Notes: generated by a model not told the origin, from the sequence alone. A DNA stretch of 64,000 nucleotides from Tenacibaculum gallaicum (GCF_003387615.1 NZ_QUNS01000001.1:350241-414240), one strand, 5' to 3'. Counted from the first letter of the stretch, positions 16,973-25,277 are shown. Numbers and translations: made by a program.

Positions 16973-18850
16973 TTACCTACCCATGTAAACAAGTAGTACT
17001 GATATATCACTTGGTGAAACACCACTTATTCTACTTGCTTGTGAAATGGAAGTAGGTTGAATTTTTGTTAACTTCTCTCTAGCTTCATATGATAAAGACT
17101 TTACTTTAGTATAATCAAACGTAGAAGGTATAGGTACATTTTCCAATCTATTTAATTTATCGGCATTATTTTTTTCTTTTTCGATATAGCCAGAATATTT
17201 TAAATGGATTTCAACTTGCTCTATTATTTCATTATCAATAGCATTTTCTTGAATATAATTTTCAAGTTTTTCTATAGATCTAAAATCTGAAAAAGATAAT
17301 TGTGGTCTAGCAGCAATCTTATATAATTTCATAGATTGATTAATGGTTGCTAAATTTTTACTCTCTAAAATAGGGTTTACCTCTTCTTTTGTAATACTTA
17401 ATTTAGTGATAAAATCTATTAAATTTTGAGTTTTGTTTTGCTTCTCTTCTACTCTATCCATTCTTTCTTGTGAAGCTAATCCTAATTTATAAGATCTTTC
17501 AGTAAGACGTAAATCAGCATTATCTTGTCGTAATAAAGTTCTATACTCTGCACGAGAAGTAAACATTCGATAAGGTTCTTCTGTTCCTTTTGTAATTAAA
17601 TCATCAATTAAAACACCTATATAAGCTTCACTCCTTTTTAAAATAAATGGTTTTTTATTTTGAGTTTTTAAGGCAGCATTTACACCTGCCATTAAACCTT
17701 GTGCAGCTGCTTCTTCATAACCCGTTGTACCGTTTATTTGTCCAGCGAAAAATAAGTTGTTAATTAACTTAGTTTCTAAATTATGTTTTAATTGTGTTGG
17801 AGGAAAGTAATCGTACTCGATGGCATAACCATATCTAAAAAACTTTACGTTTTCAAAACCAGCGATAGAACGAATAGCTTTGTCTTGAATATCTTCTGGA
17901 AGAGATGTTGAGAAACCATTTACATAAATTTCAACTGTATTCCATCCTTCTGGTTCTACAAAAATTTGATGACGTTCCTTCTCTGCAAAACGATTAATCT
18001 TATCTTCTACTGAAGGACAATAACGAGGTCCTGTAGATTTAATTCTACCATTAAACATTGGCGAGCGTTCAAAACCTTCACGAAGTATATCATGTACTTC
18101 AGGGTTAGTGTAAGTAAGATAACAAGAACGCTGTTTTGCTAATGTTTTTGTAATAGGTAAATACGAGAATTTTTCTGGAGAATCATCACCAGGTTGTTCA
18201 GTCATTTTAGAATAATCTAAAGAACGACCATCAACACGAGGAGGAGTTCCTGTTTTCATTCTACCAGCTTCAAAACCTTTTGCAACTAAATCTTCAGTAA
18301 TACCAGTTGAAGCTCCTTCACCTGCTCTACCTCCACCAAAAGTTTTATCACCAATATGAATTAAACCGTTTAAAAAAGTACCAGCTGTTACGATTACAGT
18401 TTTAGCTTTTATTTCTAAACCTAAAGCAGTTTTAACACCTGTAATAGTATCTCCATCAAACAATAATCCATTAACAGAATCTTGATAAAAGTCTAAATTT
18501 TCTGTTTGTTCTAACATCGTTCTCCAACACTCTGCAAATTGCATCCTGTCTGATTGCGCTCTCGGACTCCACATAGCAGGTCCTTTTGATTTATTTAGCA
18601 TTTTAAACTGAATAGCTGTCTTGTCAGTTATAATAGCACTATAACCACCTAAAGCATCAATTTCTCGTACTATTTGCCCTTTTGCAATTCCACCCATAGC
18701 AGGATTACAACTCATCTGAGCAATGTTTTGTAAGTTCATTGTAATTAACAAAGTGTGTGCTCCCATGTTTGCACTTGCTGCAGCTGCTTCGCTTCCAGCA
18801 TGTCCACCTCCTATTACAATTACATCGTATGTCGTATTAACTAAACTCAT
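16973..18850 (-). CDS. mnmG: tRNA uridine-5-carboxymethylaminomethyl modification enzyme MnmG (GidA)
   Basis: A 625-residue FAD-binding protein. It has the dinucleotide motif IGGGHAGSEAA (G14-G19), TCNPAxGG-type MSCNPAMGGIAKGQ, and the GidA signatures GPRYCPSVEDKI and GQINGTTGYEEAAAQGL. The C-terminal helical domain ends in QASRISGVSPSDISVLLVYMGR. With MnmE it places the cmnm5 group on U34 of certain tRNAs. Order and length are normal. It follows ybeY by 30 bases, and that gap holds a perfect parS-like site. mnmG genes often lie near the chromosomal origin. Confidence 0.97.
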   Translation of the reverse strand: MSLVNTTYDVIVIGGGHAGSEAAAASANMGAHTLLITMNLQNIAQMSCNPAMGGIAKGQIVREIDALGGYSAIITDKTAIQFKMLNKSKGPAMWSPRAQSDRMQFAECWRTMLEQTENLDFYQDSVNGLLFDGDTITGVKTALGLEIKAKTVIVTAGTFLNGLIHIGDKTFGGGRAGEGASTGITEDLVAKGFEAGRMKTGTPPRVDGRSLDYSKMTEQPGDDSPEKFSYLPITKTLAKQRSCYLTYTNPEVHDILREGFERSPMFNGRIKSTGPRYCPSVEDKINRFAEKERHQIFVEPEGWNTVEIYVNGFSTSLPEDIQDKAIRSIAGFENVKFFRYGYAIEYDYFPPTQLKHNLETKLINNLFFAGQINGTTGYEEAAAQGLMAGVNAALKTQNKKPFILKRSEAYIGVLIDDLITKGTEEPYRMFTSRAEYRTLLRQDNADLRLTERSYKLGLASQERMDRVEEKQNKTQNLIDFITKLSITKEEVNPILESKNLATINQSMKLYKIAARPQLSFSDFRSIEKLENYIQENAIDNEIIEQVEIHLKYSGYIEKEKNNADKLNRLENVPIPSTFDYTKVKSLSYEAREKLTKIQPTSISQASRISGVSPSDISVLLVYMGR

Positions 18851-18861
18851 TTTTTATAGTC

Positions 18862-18877
18862 AGTTCCACGTGGAACT
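18862..18877. promoter_or_regulatory. parS site (ParB-binding centromere-like palindrome)
   Basis: AGTTCCACGTGGAACT, a perfect 16-base palindrome in the 30-base gap between ybeY and mnmG. The central GTTCCACGTGGAAC is identical to known Pseudomonas parS cores and fits the general bacterial parS pattern around CACGTG. Three related palindromes lie within 4 kb. Confidence 0.75.
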
Positions 18878-18880
18878 TTT

Positions 18881-19297
18881 TTATGTTTTATCTAAAATTT
18901 CTAAACATTCATTTTCCTTAGAGCGCATCATTTGCTTCTCTTTCTCAGTCTTGTCTTTGTATTTCATATAATGTAAAATACCATGAATTATCACTCGGTG
19001 TAATTCATCTTCAAAAGAAGTACCAAACTCGTTAGCATTATCATTTACTCTTTCTATAGAAATAAAAATATCGCCCCCTACTAACTTACCCAACGTATAA
19101 TCAAAACTGATAATATCAGTTAAAGTGTCGTGTTGTAAAAACTCAATATTGAGTTTATGTAAATAGGCATCGTCACAAAAAATATAGTTGATTTCTCCTA
19201 ATTCAAAACCTTCTTTTTCTATACATTCTTGTATCCATTTAGAAGTGTTTTCTTCATTGTTTAATTGAAACTCGGTTTCGTAATTAAATGCAATCAT
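18881..19297 (-). CDS. ybeY: Endoribonuclease YbeY
   Basis: A 138-residue YbeY (UPF0054) metalloprotein, involved in 16S rRNA 3' maturation and ribosome quality control. The zinc motif is HGILHYMKYKD (H105, H109). The third ligand, usually His in the form GYDH, is replaced here by the KD of KYKDK (D115), which I recall as usual for Bacteroidota. The preceding signatures CDDAYLHKLNIEFLQHDTLTDIISF and GGDIFISIERV are conserved. It lies between the DUF4175 gene and mnmG on the same strand, a recurrent order in Flavobacteriaceae. Confidence 0.93.
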   Translation of the reverse strand: MIAFNYETEFQLNNEENTSKWIQECIEKEGFELGEINYIFCDDAYLHKLNIEFLQHDTLTDIISFDYTLGKLVGGDIFISIERVNDNANEFGTSFEDELHRVIIHGILHYMKYKDKTEKEKQMMRSKENECLEILDKT

Positions 19298-19390
19298 TTC
19301 TTTATATCAAATACTATTGTTAATGTCTTTTTTTAAAAAAATCAATTAAAAAGCGATAGTATTTGTATAATCTAAAGGCTTTTTAATGTG

Positions 19391-22300
19391 TTATTTTTTA
19401 TCCTTTGGAAGGCTAAAATACTCTTGCACCTTCTTTTTGTAATTTTGGCGCAAAGGTAGTGATTGTCTGTTTAATATCTCTGTTTGGTTATAAAACAACT
19501 TTTTAAACTCCAATTCTTTAGAAGTATTGTTATTAAACTCTTGTAAATTGGTATTCGATTTACGTTGCTTATCTTTATTTTGTTCAAAAGTTGCTTTGTC
19601 TAATTTTAGTAACTCATAGTTTAACTGTTGCATTCTATTTATACTTTCTTGCGTAAACCCTTTTTCTAAAATCTCATTTTCTAATTGCTCCATTTCCTTT
19701 AATGCTTTTTTAGTATCACCATTCCCTCTTTTTCCTTCCCTAATAGCATTTTCTAATTGCTCTCTTAACTGTGATTGTTCTTTATAAATTTGATATAACT
19801 CGCCATCTAAATCATCACTTTGTTCTCCGTTTTGTCCCTCTTTTTCGCCTTTCTTTTTACCATTTTTTCCGTCTTTTGGTTTTCCTTGATTTTTCTTTTG
19901 CATACCTTGTTTCATCTTTTCCATCAATTCGTTTTGTTTTTGAATGATGTCCGGTAAGCTAAACGATTTCCCTTTCCCTTTTCCTTTTCCGTTACCGGGT
20001 TTAGGGTTTTGCATGGCATCTAAAGTATTACTCAACATATCAGCTAATGTATTTGCTGAAGTCATTACATACTGTTGGTTTGATATTCCAGTCTGGAAAT
20101 AATTATCCGCAAAGTTTTCTAAAGATTGATCTAAGTTATAATGAGCTTGTGCTAAGTGATCTTGAATTTTTGAAGATATACTAGGAACTCGCATTGAAAG
20201 CACAAACAAACTATCGTCAATATGTTCAAAATAGGTTTTAAGCTGATGTTGTTTTTGTAGGTTTTTACCAAAATTTGGATGCGATGAATTCGATGAAGAA
20301 AACTCATCCATTAGTGCTTCTTGGTCAAAAGAAAATTTAATTAAATTTTCTAAAATTTGACGCAATCCTTCCATGTTCTCCTCCTCCATTTCAGCACTCA
20401 TCGATTGCATTGACTGTTGCATTTTTTGACTCATTTCCTGCATCTTTTTAGCAGCTTTTTTCTGATTTTTTTTAGTTTCTGAAGCATTATTTTTATCTAA
20501 GTTTTCCTCAGCTTTATTTAGTTCTTGTTGAGTTTTCTTTTCTAAATCTTCCATAGAAGGCATTTCCATGGGTTGTTTTAACTCTTGATTGTCTTTTTCT
20601 AAGTCGTCTAATTCTTTCTTTGCATTTTGAAACTCTTCATTAATCTCTTGTTGCTCTTCTTTACTAGCTTCTTTTTTACTTAACTCTTCTTGTTTTTTAG
20701 ACAAATCATCAAGTTTATTAGCTAGTTGATTCATCTTTTGTTCAACATAAAAACGTTTAGTCATTTCTAAAATACGTTCCAAACTACGTTCCTGTTGTTT
20801 ATTTTGTTCAGCTAGTTCTTTAGTCTTTTTAATTAACTCTTCTTTCTTCAGTTTATCTGCTAGCTTATGTAATTGATCTAGTAATTTTTGCTGCTTTTCT
20901 AACTTCTTAAGTTCTTCAATACGCTTTTTAAGGTTCTCTTTTTTCTCTTGAAGTGTTTCATTTTCCTCTTTCTTTTCAGAAAAATTTTCTTGTAATTTTT
21001 GTGTTTGACGTTGCATCATTTGCTTGTATTGCTCTTGACGCTTTATTAAATTCTGAATTTTTTTCTGATCATTCCAGTTGATATTCTTTTTGTTTTGTAA
21101 ATCAAACTGAATCTTTTCTAAATCTTTCTTGCTTTTTTGTTGCTGATCTAACGAATTAGTTATGTTTTGAATGTAGTTTTTTTGCTCTTGCAATAGCTCC
21201 TCTTCTATTTCCTCTTCAGTTTTTTGACGATAACTAAATTTTCTACTGATGGCCTTTTTACTACCATTTACAAGATCATTATCGTATACCTGAAAGTACA
21301 TTTCATAGTCTATTCCTTTCTTTAAATCTAAGCTTCCAGGAAACTCTAAATAAAAGGTCTGAATAATCTCTTTATTAATGTTAATTAATTGATTATAAGT
21401 GTTTTGGGTATTGTTTTTATCATAATAAACCAATTGTAATTTCTTAAAACCGTAATCATCAGAAATTTGACCTACAAACTGTGCGTTACCTCTCGAAATA
21501 CTATCAATATTTGAATTTACAGTAATTGTAGGATATTCATCTTTCGTCACATTAATAGAAAACTGCAGCTGTTCGTAATCTGTTAGGTTTTGATTAGAGG
21601 TAGTTATTTGATAATTTGTATTATTTAGTACTCGTTTTGTAAACTCAAATTCGTTGTTTTCTTTTTGTTTAAAAATTGTTCTTTTTTCTTTTTCAATGAA
21701 GGTAACTGTATCGGTTTCAGAAGTTTTAATGCCCCATTTTATAATTGTTCCTTGTGGAACATTTAAGTTTCCGGTATTGTTTATAGTTTCAGAAGCTTTT
21801 CGTATGTATGATGGATATGTTAAGTTCAATGATATATTTTGAATAGAAGGAGTTTTAATAATCGTTATGTGATACTCATTAGATTCAATTCCGTTGGCAC
21901 TTGCATAAAAAGTAATTGGATTTTGGACTTCAGAAAACGTATACGAAAACAAACCATTTCCTTCATTCTCCATAAAGTATTGTTGATTATTAAAATGAAT
22001 TTTGGTTTCCTGTGGTATTACCTCCCCTTCTGTTTGTAAATACACGGTTACATCTTTTCCTTTAATAACACGTAAATCTTTTGCAGTTAAATTAAAATAA
22101 AAAGGAGCTGGTGGATTATAAGCTACGGAATGATTTACCATACGATTAAAACTTTGTGAAAGCTTAACAGAAGTTCCTGTAAGCAAAGAAATACTCCAAA
22201 TAAGAAAAGGAATTAAAGCATACTTTATATATTTTTTATTTCCACTAAAATCGATAGCTTTATTAAAAGAAACAGGTTGTAACTCTTTCGACTTTTGTTC

Positions 22301-22684
22301 AATACTAGCAGCTAATAAATCAGACTGCTGATTGTTTTGCTGCAATTGTAAAACATTTAATAATTTATCTTTTACCTCAGGAAAATGATTTCCGATGATT
22401 TTAGAAGCCTCTTCAAAAGAAATTCCTTTTTGTAATCCCACAATTTTAAAAATAGGAAAACAAATAAAACGGAATAGTAAGAATACTTCCACCACAATAA
22501 ATAACCAAAACAAAATAGTTCTAGCTGTAGGTTTTAACCATAAAAAGTATTCAATAAACAGTGTAAAAAGTAAATAGATTAATCCTAATGCGACAAATAA
22601 AATGCTTCCTTTTATCAATTCATTAGTGTAAAACTTCTTGCTAAACTGCTGTAGCTTTTGTTGTATTTTATTAAAATCTTTCAT
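19391..22684 (-). CDS. DUF4175 family membrane protein with long coiled coil
   Basis: A 1097-residue protein. The N-terminus has two membrane helices (about residues 24-46 and 54-74) and a third near 152-170. It is followed by a beta-rich extracytoplasmic region with several Ig-like strands (residues about 190-490). A very long E/K/Q-rich coiled coil runs from about 500 to 760. The C-terminal half holds a methionine/glutamine-rich stretch and a basic GKGKGKGK segment. The DUF4175 family is found in Bacteroidota and alphaproteobacteria and has no settled function. It begins the DUF4175-ybeY-mnmG block. A parS-like site lies inside the coding region. Confidence 0.85.
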   Translation of the reverse strand: MKDFNKIQQKLQQFSKKFYTNELIKGSILFVALGLIYLLFTLFIEYFLWLKPTARTILFWLFIVVEVFLLFRFICFPIFKIVGLQKGISFEEASKIIGNHFPEVKDKLLNVLQLQQNNQQSDLLAASIEQKSKELQPVSFNKAIDFSGNKKYIKYALIPFLIWSISLLTGTSVKLSQSFNRMVNHSVAYNPPAPFYFNLTAKDLRVIKGKDVTVYLQTEGEVIPQETKIHFNNQQYFMENEGNGLFSYTFSEVQNPITFYASANGIESNEYHITIIKTPSIQNISLNLTYPSYIRKASETINNTGNLNVPQGTIIKWGIKTSETDTVTFIEKEKRTIFKQKENNEFEFTKRVLNNTNYQITTSNQNLTDYEQLQFSINVTKDEYPTITVNSNIDSISRGNAQFVGQISDDYGFKKLQLVYYDKNNTQNTYNQLININKEIIQTFYLEFPGSLDLKKGIDYEMYFQVYDNDLVNGSKKAISRKFSYRQKTEEEIEEELLQEQKNYIQNITNSLDQQQKSKKDLEKIQFDLQNKKNINWNDQKKIQNLIKRQEQYKQMMQRQTQKLQENFSEKKEENETLQEKKENLKKRIEELKKLEKQQKLLDQLHKLADKLKKEELIKKTKELAEQNKQQERSLERILEMTKRFYVEQKMNQLANKLDDLSKKQEELSKKEASKEEQQEINEEFQNAKKELDDLEKDNQELKQPMEMPSMEDLEKKTQQELNKAEENLDKNNASETKKNQKKAAKKMQEMSQKMQQSMQSMSAEMEEENMEGLRQILENLIKFSFDQEALMDEFSSSNSSHPNFGKNLQKQHQLKTYFEHIDDSLFVLSMRVPSISSKIQDHLAQAHYNLDQSLENFADNYFQTGISNQQYVMTSANTLADMLSNTLDAMQNPKPGNGKGKGKGKSFSLPDIIQKQNELMEKMKQGMQKKNQGKPKDGKNGKKKGEKEGQNGEQSDDLDGELYQIYKEQSQLREQLENAIREGKRGNGDTKKALKEMEQLENEILEKGFTQESINRMQQLNYELLKLDKATFEQNKDKQRKSNTNLQEFNNNTSKELEFKKLFYNQTEILNRQSLPLRQNYKKKVQEYFSLPKDKK
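21748..21763. promoter_or_regulatory. parS-like palindrome, copy 4 (inside coding sequence)
   Basis: TGTTCCTTGTGGAACA, identical to the copy at 16873. On the minus strand it encodes N-V-P-Q-G-T of the DUF4175 protein. Confidence 0.45.
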
Positions 22685-22800
22685 ATCTAAGTATAAAAAT
22701 ACATGTTTTATGAAGAAATCTTAGTTAAAGATTTATTTAAACGCACATATCCTCTTAATAAATCATTTTAAAATAGTATTTAAAGAAAAAATAAGGACTT

Positions 22801-22882
22801 TCCATACCTTTTATAAGGTAAAATAGGTGATTCGTATTTAAAGTTGAATTAAATTGCTAGTACTAATTTAAAAACTTTAAAG
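22801..22882 (+). repeat. Repeated upstream block of peptide genes, copy a
   Basis: The first of four related blocks that precede the GG-leader peptide genes. It has a short inverted repeat ACCTT-TTAT-AAGGT (22806-22819), then TTTAAAGTTGAATTAAATTG, CTAGTACTAATTT and AAACTTTAAAG directly before the ATG. The TTG with a TAATTTA about 17 bases on may be the promoter. The inverted repeat could be an operator. Confidence 0.7.
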
Positions 22883-23113
22883 ATGTTAAAAAACATTTCA
22901 AACTTAGGTATTCTACTGAATAAAGTAGCTCAAAAAAATATTAATGGAGGATTTTCAGGAAATAATGAATGTGATATTACAGGTTGTCATGAAAGATACC
23001 CTGGAGGAAATGGGTATGTTGGTTTCGGAGAAGGAAATCCATGTGCATTTGATACGCCATATGATATAAGCTGTGTAGGAATTATACAAAATGGATTGTG
23101 TTGCATAAGTTAA
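22883..23113 (+). CDS. GG-leader Cys-rich peptide 1
   Basis: A 76-residue precursor-like peptide. Residues 1-23 are a double-glycine leader (MLKNISNLGILL...INGG) shared with the other peptides of this cluster. The 53-residue core is Gly-rich with six cysteines (C30, C35, C54, C64, C73, C74). Such leaders are normally cut after GG by C39-protease ABC exporters, and the cores become bacteriocins or RiPPs. Cleavage, modification and activity are inferences. No transporter or modifying enzyme lies directly beside it. It has its own upstream block and terminator. Confidence 0.8.
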   Translation: MLKNISNLGILLNKVAQKNINGGFSGNNECDITGCHERYPGGNGYVGFGEGNPCAFDTPYDISCVGIIQNGLCCIS

Positions 23114-23134
23114 AAACTTCAAGTAGAATGTATG

Positions 23135-23164
23135 AAAGCAGTATTAAATTTAATGCTGCTTTTC
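23135..23164 (+). terminator. Terminator after peptide 1
   Basis: AAAGCAG-TATTAAA and TTTAATG-CTGCTTT form a near-perfect 13-base stem (one G-T pair), followed by TTT. Confidence 0.75.
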
Positions 23165-23261
23165 TGTGAAGTGTAATTAATAATAAAAAAATATTACTTA
23201 AAAAATAAGTCTTTTGTAAGGAACGAAAGCTTTTGTAAACTAATTATAAAATCTTTTTAGC

Positions 23262-24107
23262 ATGAAACAACTAGTTTTACCAGCATTATTTTTAATTACA
23301 CTTAATGCTTTTTCTCAAAGTCCATGGACAAAAAATAAAAACGAAGGATACATTCAAGTATCATATACTACTATTGGGAGTTATGATAAAATCTATGGAA
23401 CCCCAGACTATAAACCACAACGAGAAATAACCGATAATACAGTACAACTATACGGAGAATATGGTGTAACTGACAAAACAACACTATTTGCTAACATTCC
23501 TTTAAAAATGGTAAAAACAGGCGATTTTACCGAAGACATGTCAGTAATTTTTCCTTCTTTTACCATTGATGAAGCTTCAGAAACTTTATTAGGGAATATT
23601 CAATTAGGAATAAAACATAACTTTTCTAATAATAAATGGTTGCTTTCAGGACAACTTTCTATAGAAGCAAATACAAGTACCTATAAAGAAAATTCAGGAT
23701 TACGAAGTGGTTACGATGCGTGGACGTTTACCCCGTTGTTTTTAACAGGTAGAGGTTTTGATTCATGGTATATACAAGCGTTCACAGGGTTTGATATTAG
23801 AACTAATGATTATAACTCTAACTATAAACTCGGAGGAGAAATAGGGTATAAAGCACTAAATTGGTTATGGATAGCTGGGTTTTTAGATGGTGTTGCTTCT
23901 TTAAAAAATGGAGATATAGTATTACCTCAGGAAAATTTAGCTACAGGTTTGTATGTAAACGATCAAAGCTATGCTGCCTTTGGATTAAAACTTATAGGTG
24001 AGTTCAATAAATCTTTTGGAGCTAATGTTGGTTTCGGAGGAGCTTTTGCAGGAAGAAATGTTGCCAAAGCCCCAGCATTGAGTTTCGGATTGTATCATAA
24101 ATTTTAA
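23262..24107 (+). CDS. Outer-membrane beta-barrel protein, transporter-like
   Basis: A 281-residue protein with a signal peptide (MKQLVLPALFLITLNAFSQ). Alternating aromatic/hydrophobic strands suit a 12- to 14-strand barrel: YIQVSYTTIGSYDKI, TVQLYGEYGVTDKTTLFANIPL, GNIQLGIKHNF, WYIQAFTGFDIR, and the C-terminal strand ALSFGLYHKF. It resembles the MetA-pathway phenol degradation (transporter) barrel group. The substrate is unknown. It sits between GG-leader peptide genes 1 and 2. It could have been trapped there or could help with peptide passage, but the sequence does not say which. Confidence 0.75.
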   Translation: MKQLVLPALFLITLNAFSQSPWTKNKNEGYIQVSYTTIGSYDKIYGTPDYKPQREITDNTVQLYGEYGVTDKTTLFANIPLKMVKTGDFTEDMSVIFPSFTIDEASETLLGNIQLGIKHNFSNNKWLLSGQLSIEANTSTYKENSGLRSGYDAWTFTPLFLTGRGFDSWYIQAFTGFDIRTNDYNSNYKLGGEIGYKALNWLWIAGFLDGVASLKNGDIVLPQENLATGLYVNDQSYAAFGLKLIGEFNKSFGANVGFGGAFAGRNVAKAPALSFGLYHKF

Positions 24108-24110
24108 AAA

Positions 24111-24203
24111 GTATGGTTTTACCTTACTTTTTGTAAGGTAAAATAGACGACGAGTGTTTAAAGTTGAATTAAATTGCTTGTACTAATTTTAAAAACTTTA
24201 AAG
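24111..24203 (+). repeat. Repeated upstream block, copy b
   Basis: Begins GTATGGTTTT, then the inverted repeat ACCTTAC-TTTTT-GTAAGGT (24121-24139), AAAATAGACGACGAGTG, then the TTTAAAGTTGAATTAAATTG core ending directly before the ATG of peptide 2. It is nearly identical to copy d. Confidence 0.75.
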
Positions 24204-24413
24204 ATGTTAAAAAACATTTCAAACTTAGGTGTTGTTTTAGATAGTGCTGATCTTAAAACTATTAATGGAGGTCGTGTAAAATGTACTTATCCTGATGGAA
24301 CAGGTTGGGATTTGGACTATAAAACAGAGCAATCGGAATTTTTAGCGGGAGATCACTGTGTAAAAACTGGAGGAACGGTTGAGTTTTATGAAGAAGATCA
24401 GATAATGCCATAA
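24204..24413 (+). CDS. GG-leader peptide 2
   Basis: A 69-residue peptide from the ATG at 24204. The leader-repeat context fixes this start; an in-frame TTG 30 bases earlier lies inside the repeat. The leader runs MLKNISNLGVVLDSADLKTI and ends in NGG at residue 23. The core is acidic (many D and E) with only two cysteines (C27, C52), so it differs from the other members. It could form one disulfide loop. Function unknown; it belongs to the same precursor family by its leader and upstream block. Confidence 0.75.
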   Translation: MLKNISNLGVVLDSADLKTINGGRVKCTYPDGTGWDLDYKTEQSEFLAGDHCVKTGGTVEFYEEDQIMP

Positions 24414-24414
24414 A

Positions 24415-24522
24415 ATGCTAAATTTAGGCAGTATCTTAAACAAAAACAGAGAAAAAAACATCTAACATTTCTCTGATAAGGATTGTCCAATTTGGGATTC
24501 TTTTATTAATAATGTATAAAAA
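24415..24522 (+). pseudogene. Decayed GG-leader peptide gene
   Basis: The frame starts ATG CTA AAT TTA GGC, so the codons for KNIS are missing. It runs N-L-G-S-I-L-N-K-N-R-E-K-N-I and stops at 24463-24465, before the GG site. About 10 bases later, GATAAGGATTGTCC and TTTGGGATTCTTTT match the core region of the broken copy at 24624 (DKDCP-x-WDSF). So this is a remnant of a paralog that has lost leader, cleavage and core segments. Confidence 0.7.
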
Positions 24523-24530
24523 ATTAAAAA

Positions 24531-24623
24531 TTAAGGTTTTTCCTTACTTTTTGTAAGGCAAAAAAAGCATTGGGTATTTAAAGTTGAATTAAATTGCTAG
24601 TACTAATTTTAAAAACTTTAAAG
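24531..24623 (+). repeat. Repeated upstream block, copy c
   Basis: Same order as the other blocks: CCTTAC-TTTTT-GTAAGG hairpin (24542-24558), a diverged spacer, then the TTTAAAGTTGAATTAAATTG core and AAACTTTAAAG before the ATG of the frameshifted peptide gene. Confidence 0.75.
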
Positions 24624-24777
24624 ATGCTTAAAAAGCATTTCAAATTTAGGTACTACCCTAAAGAAAAAAGAACAAAAAAAAATCAATGGAGGGTGGAGAA
24701 ACATTAGATGCCATACCGATAAAGATTGTCCACCTTGGGATTCTTTTTGTCTTAATGGTTACTGCCAGTATAAATAA
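24624..24777 (+). pseudogene. Frameshifted GG-leader Cys-rich peptide 3
   Basis: ATG is followed by one extra C compared with its paralogs (ATGCTTAAAAAGC against ATGTTAAAAAAC), so the frame ends early at a TAG near 24700. Without the extra base the product would be 50 residues: a leader ending INGG at residue 23 and a core with C29, C35, C42 and C47. The spacing C-x5-C-x6-C-x4-C is identical to peptide 5, and both end GYCQYK. The rest of the frame is undamaged. Recent mutation, phase variation in the A-rich start, or a sequencing error are all possible. Confidence 0.75.
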
Positions 24778-24785
24778 GATAACAC

Positions 24786-24810
24786 AAAGCGAGCTAATAC
24801 TCGCTTTTTT
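24786..24810 (+). terminator. Terminator after peptide 3
   Basis: AAAGCGAG and CTCGCTTT separated by a six-base loop, followed by further T. The same stem recurs after peptides 5 and 6. Confidence 0.85.
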
Positions 24811-24827
24811 ATTTATCAACAAAAAAA

Positions 24828-24921
24828 GTATGGTTCTTCCTTACTTTTTGTAAGGTAAAATAGACGACGAGTGTTTAAAGTTGAATTAAATTGCTAGTAC
24901 TAATTTTAAAAAACTTTAAAG
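24828..24921 (+). repeat. Repeated upstream block, copy d
   Basis: GTATGGTTCTT, the CCTTAC-TTTTT-GTAAGG hairpin (24839-24855), GTAAAATAGACGACGAGTG-like spacer, then the TTTAAAGTTGAATTAAATTG core up to the ATG of peptide 4. It matches copy b almost base for base. Confidence 0.75.
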
Positions 24922-25107
24922 ATGTTAAAAAACATTTCAAATTTAGGTACTACCCTAAACAAAAAAGAACAAAAATTTATTAATGGCGGTTTTGGAGGAG
25001 GACGTATGCAATGCTCTTCAAATAGCGATTGTAATATTCTTAATTCTTTACCAGGGATGGAAAATGAAGTTTTCTTTTGTTACTGGGGTTATTGTCAAAT
25101 ATCTTAA
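24922..25107 (+). CDS. GG-leader Cys-rich peptide 4
   Basis: A 61-residue peptide. The leader is MLKNISNLGTTLNKKEQ... with INGG ending at residue 23, followed by FGGG. The core has four cysteines (C31, C37, C53, C58) in the pattern C-x5-DC-x15-C-x4-C and ends GYCQIS. Compared with peptides 3 and 5 the middle loop is nine residues longer while the flanking cysteines keep their spacing, suggesting a disulfide-stabilised fold with a variable loop. Peptide 5 starts nine bases downstream, so the two are probably cotranscribed. Confidence 0.8.
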   Translation: MLKNISNLGTTLNKKEQKFINGGFGGGRMQCSSNSDCNILNSLPGMENEVFFCYWGYCQIS

Positions 25108-25116
25108 AAACATATT

Positions 25117-25269
25117 ATGCTAAAAAACATTTCAAATTTAGGTACTACCTTAAAAAAGACTGAGCAGAAAAATATTAATGGAGGTTTCGGACTTACCAGA
25201 TGTAGATATGATCAAGACTGTCCGAGAAGGGATATGTATTGTTTTCATGGTTACTGCCAGTATAAATAA
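25117..25269 (+). CDS. GG-leader Cys-rich peptide 5
   Basis: A 50-residue peptide. The leader is MLKNISNLGTTLKKTEQ... with INGG ending at residue 23. The 27-residue core has C29, C35, C42 and C47 (C-x5-DC-x6-C-x4-C), with several arginines and the end GYCQYK. It has no upstream block of its own and follows peptide 4 by nine bases, so it is read from that promoter and ended by the GCGAGC hairpin. A small, basic, four-cysteine core is typical of secreted antimicrobial or toxin-like peptides, but activity is an inference. Confidence 0.78.
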   Translation: MLKNISNLGTTLKKTEQKNINGGFGLTRCRYDQDCPRRDMYCFHGYCQYK

Positions 25270-25277
25270 GATAACAC

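Noticed and set aside
16973..18850. Third metal or FAD anomaly in MnmG
   Set aside because: All motifs looked for (GGGHAGSE, NPAMGG, PSVEDK) are present and the length is normal.
24813..24821. Single TTATCAACA boxes at 24813 and 29470 as origin signals
   Set aside because: Isolated copies in short AT-rich spacers without clustering; likely chance.
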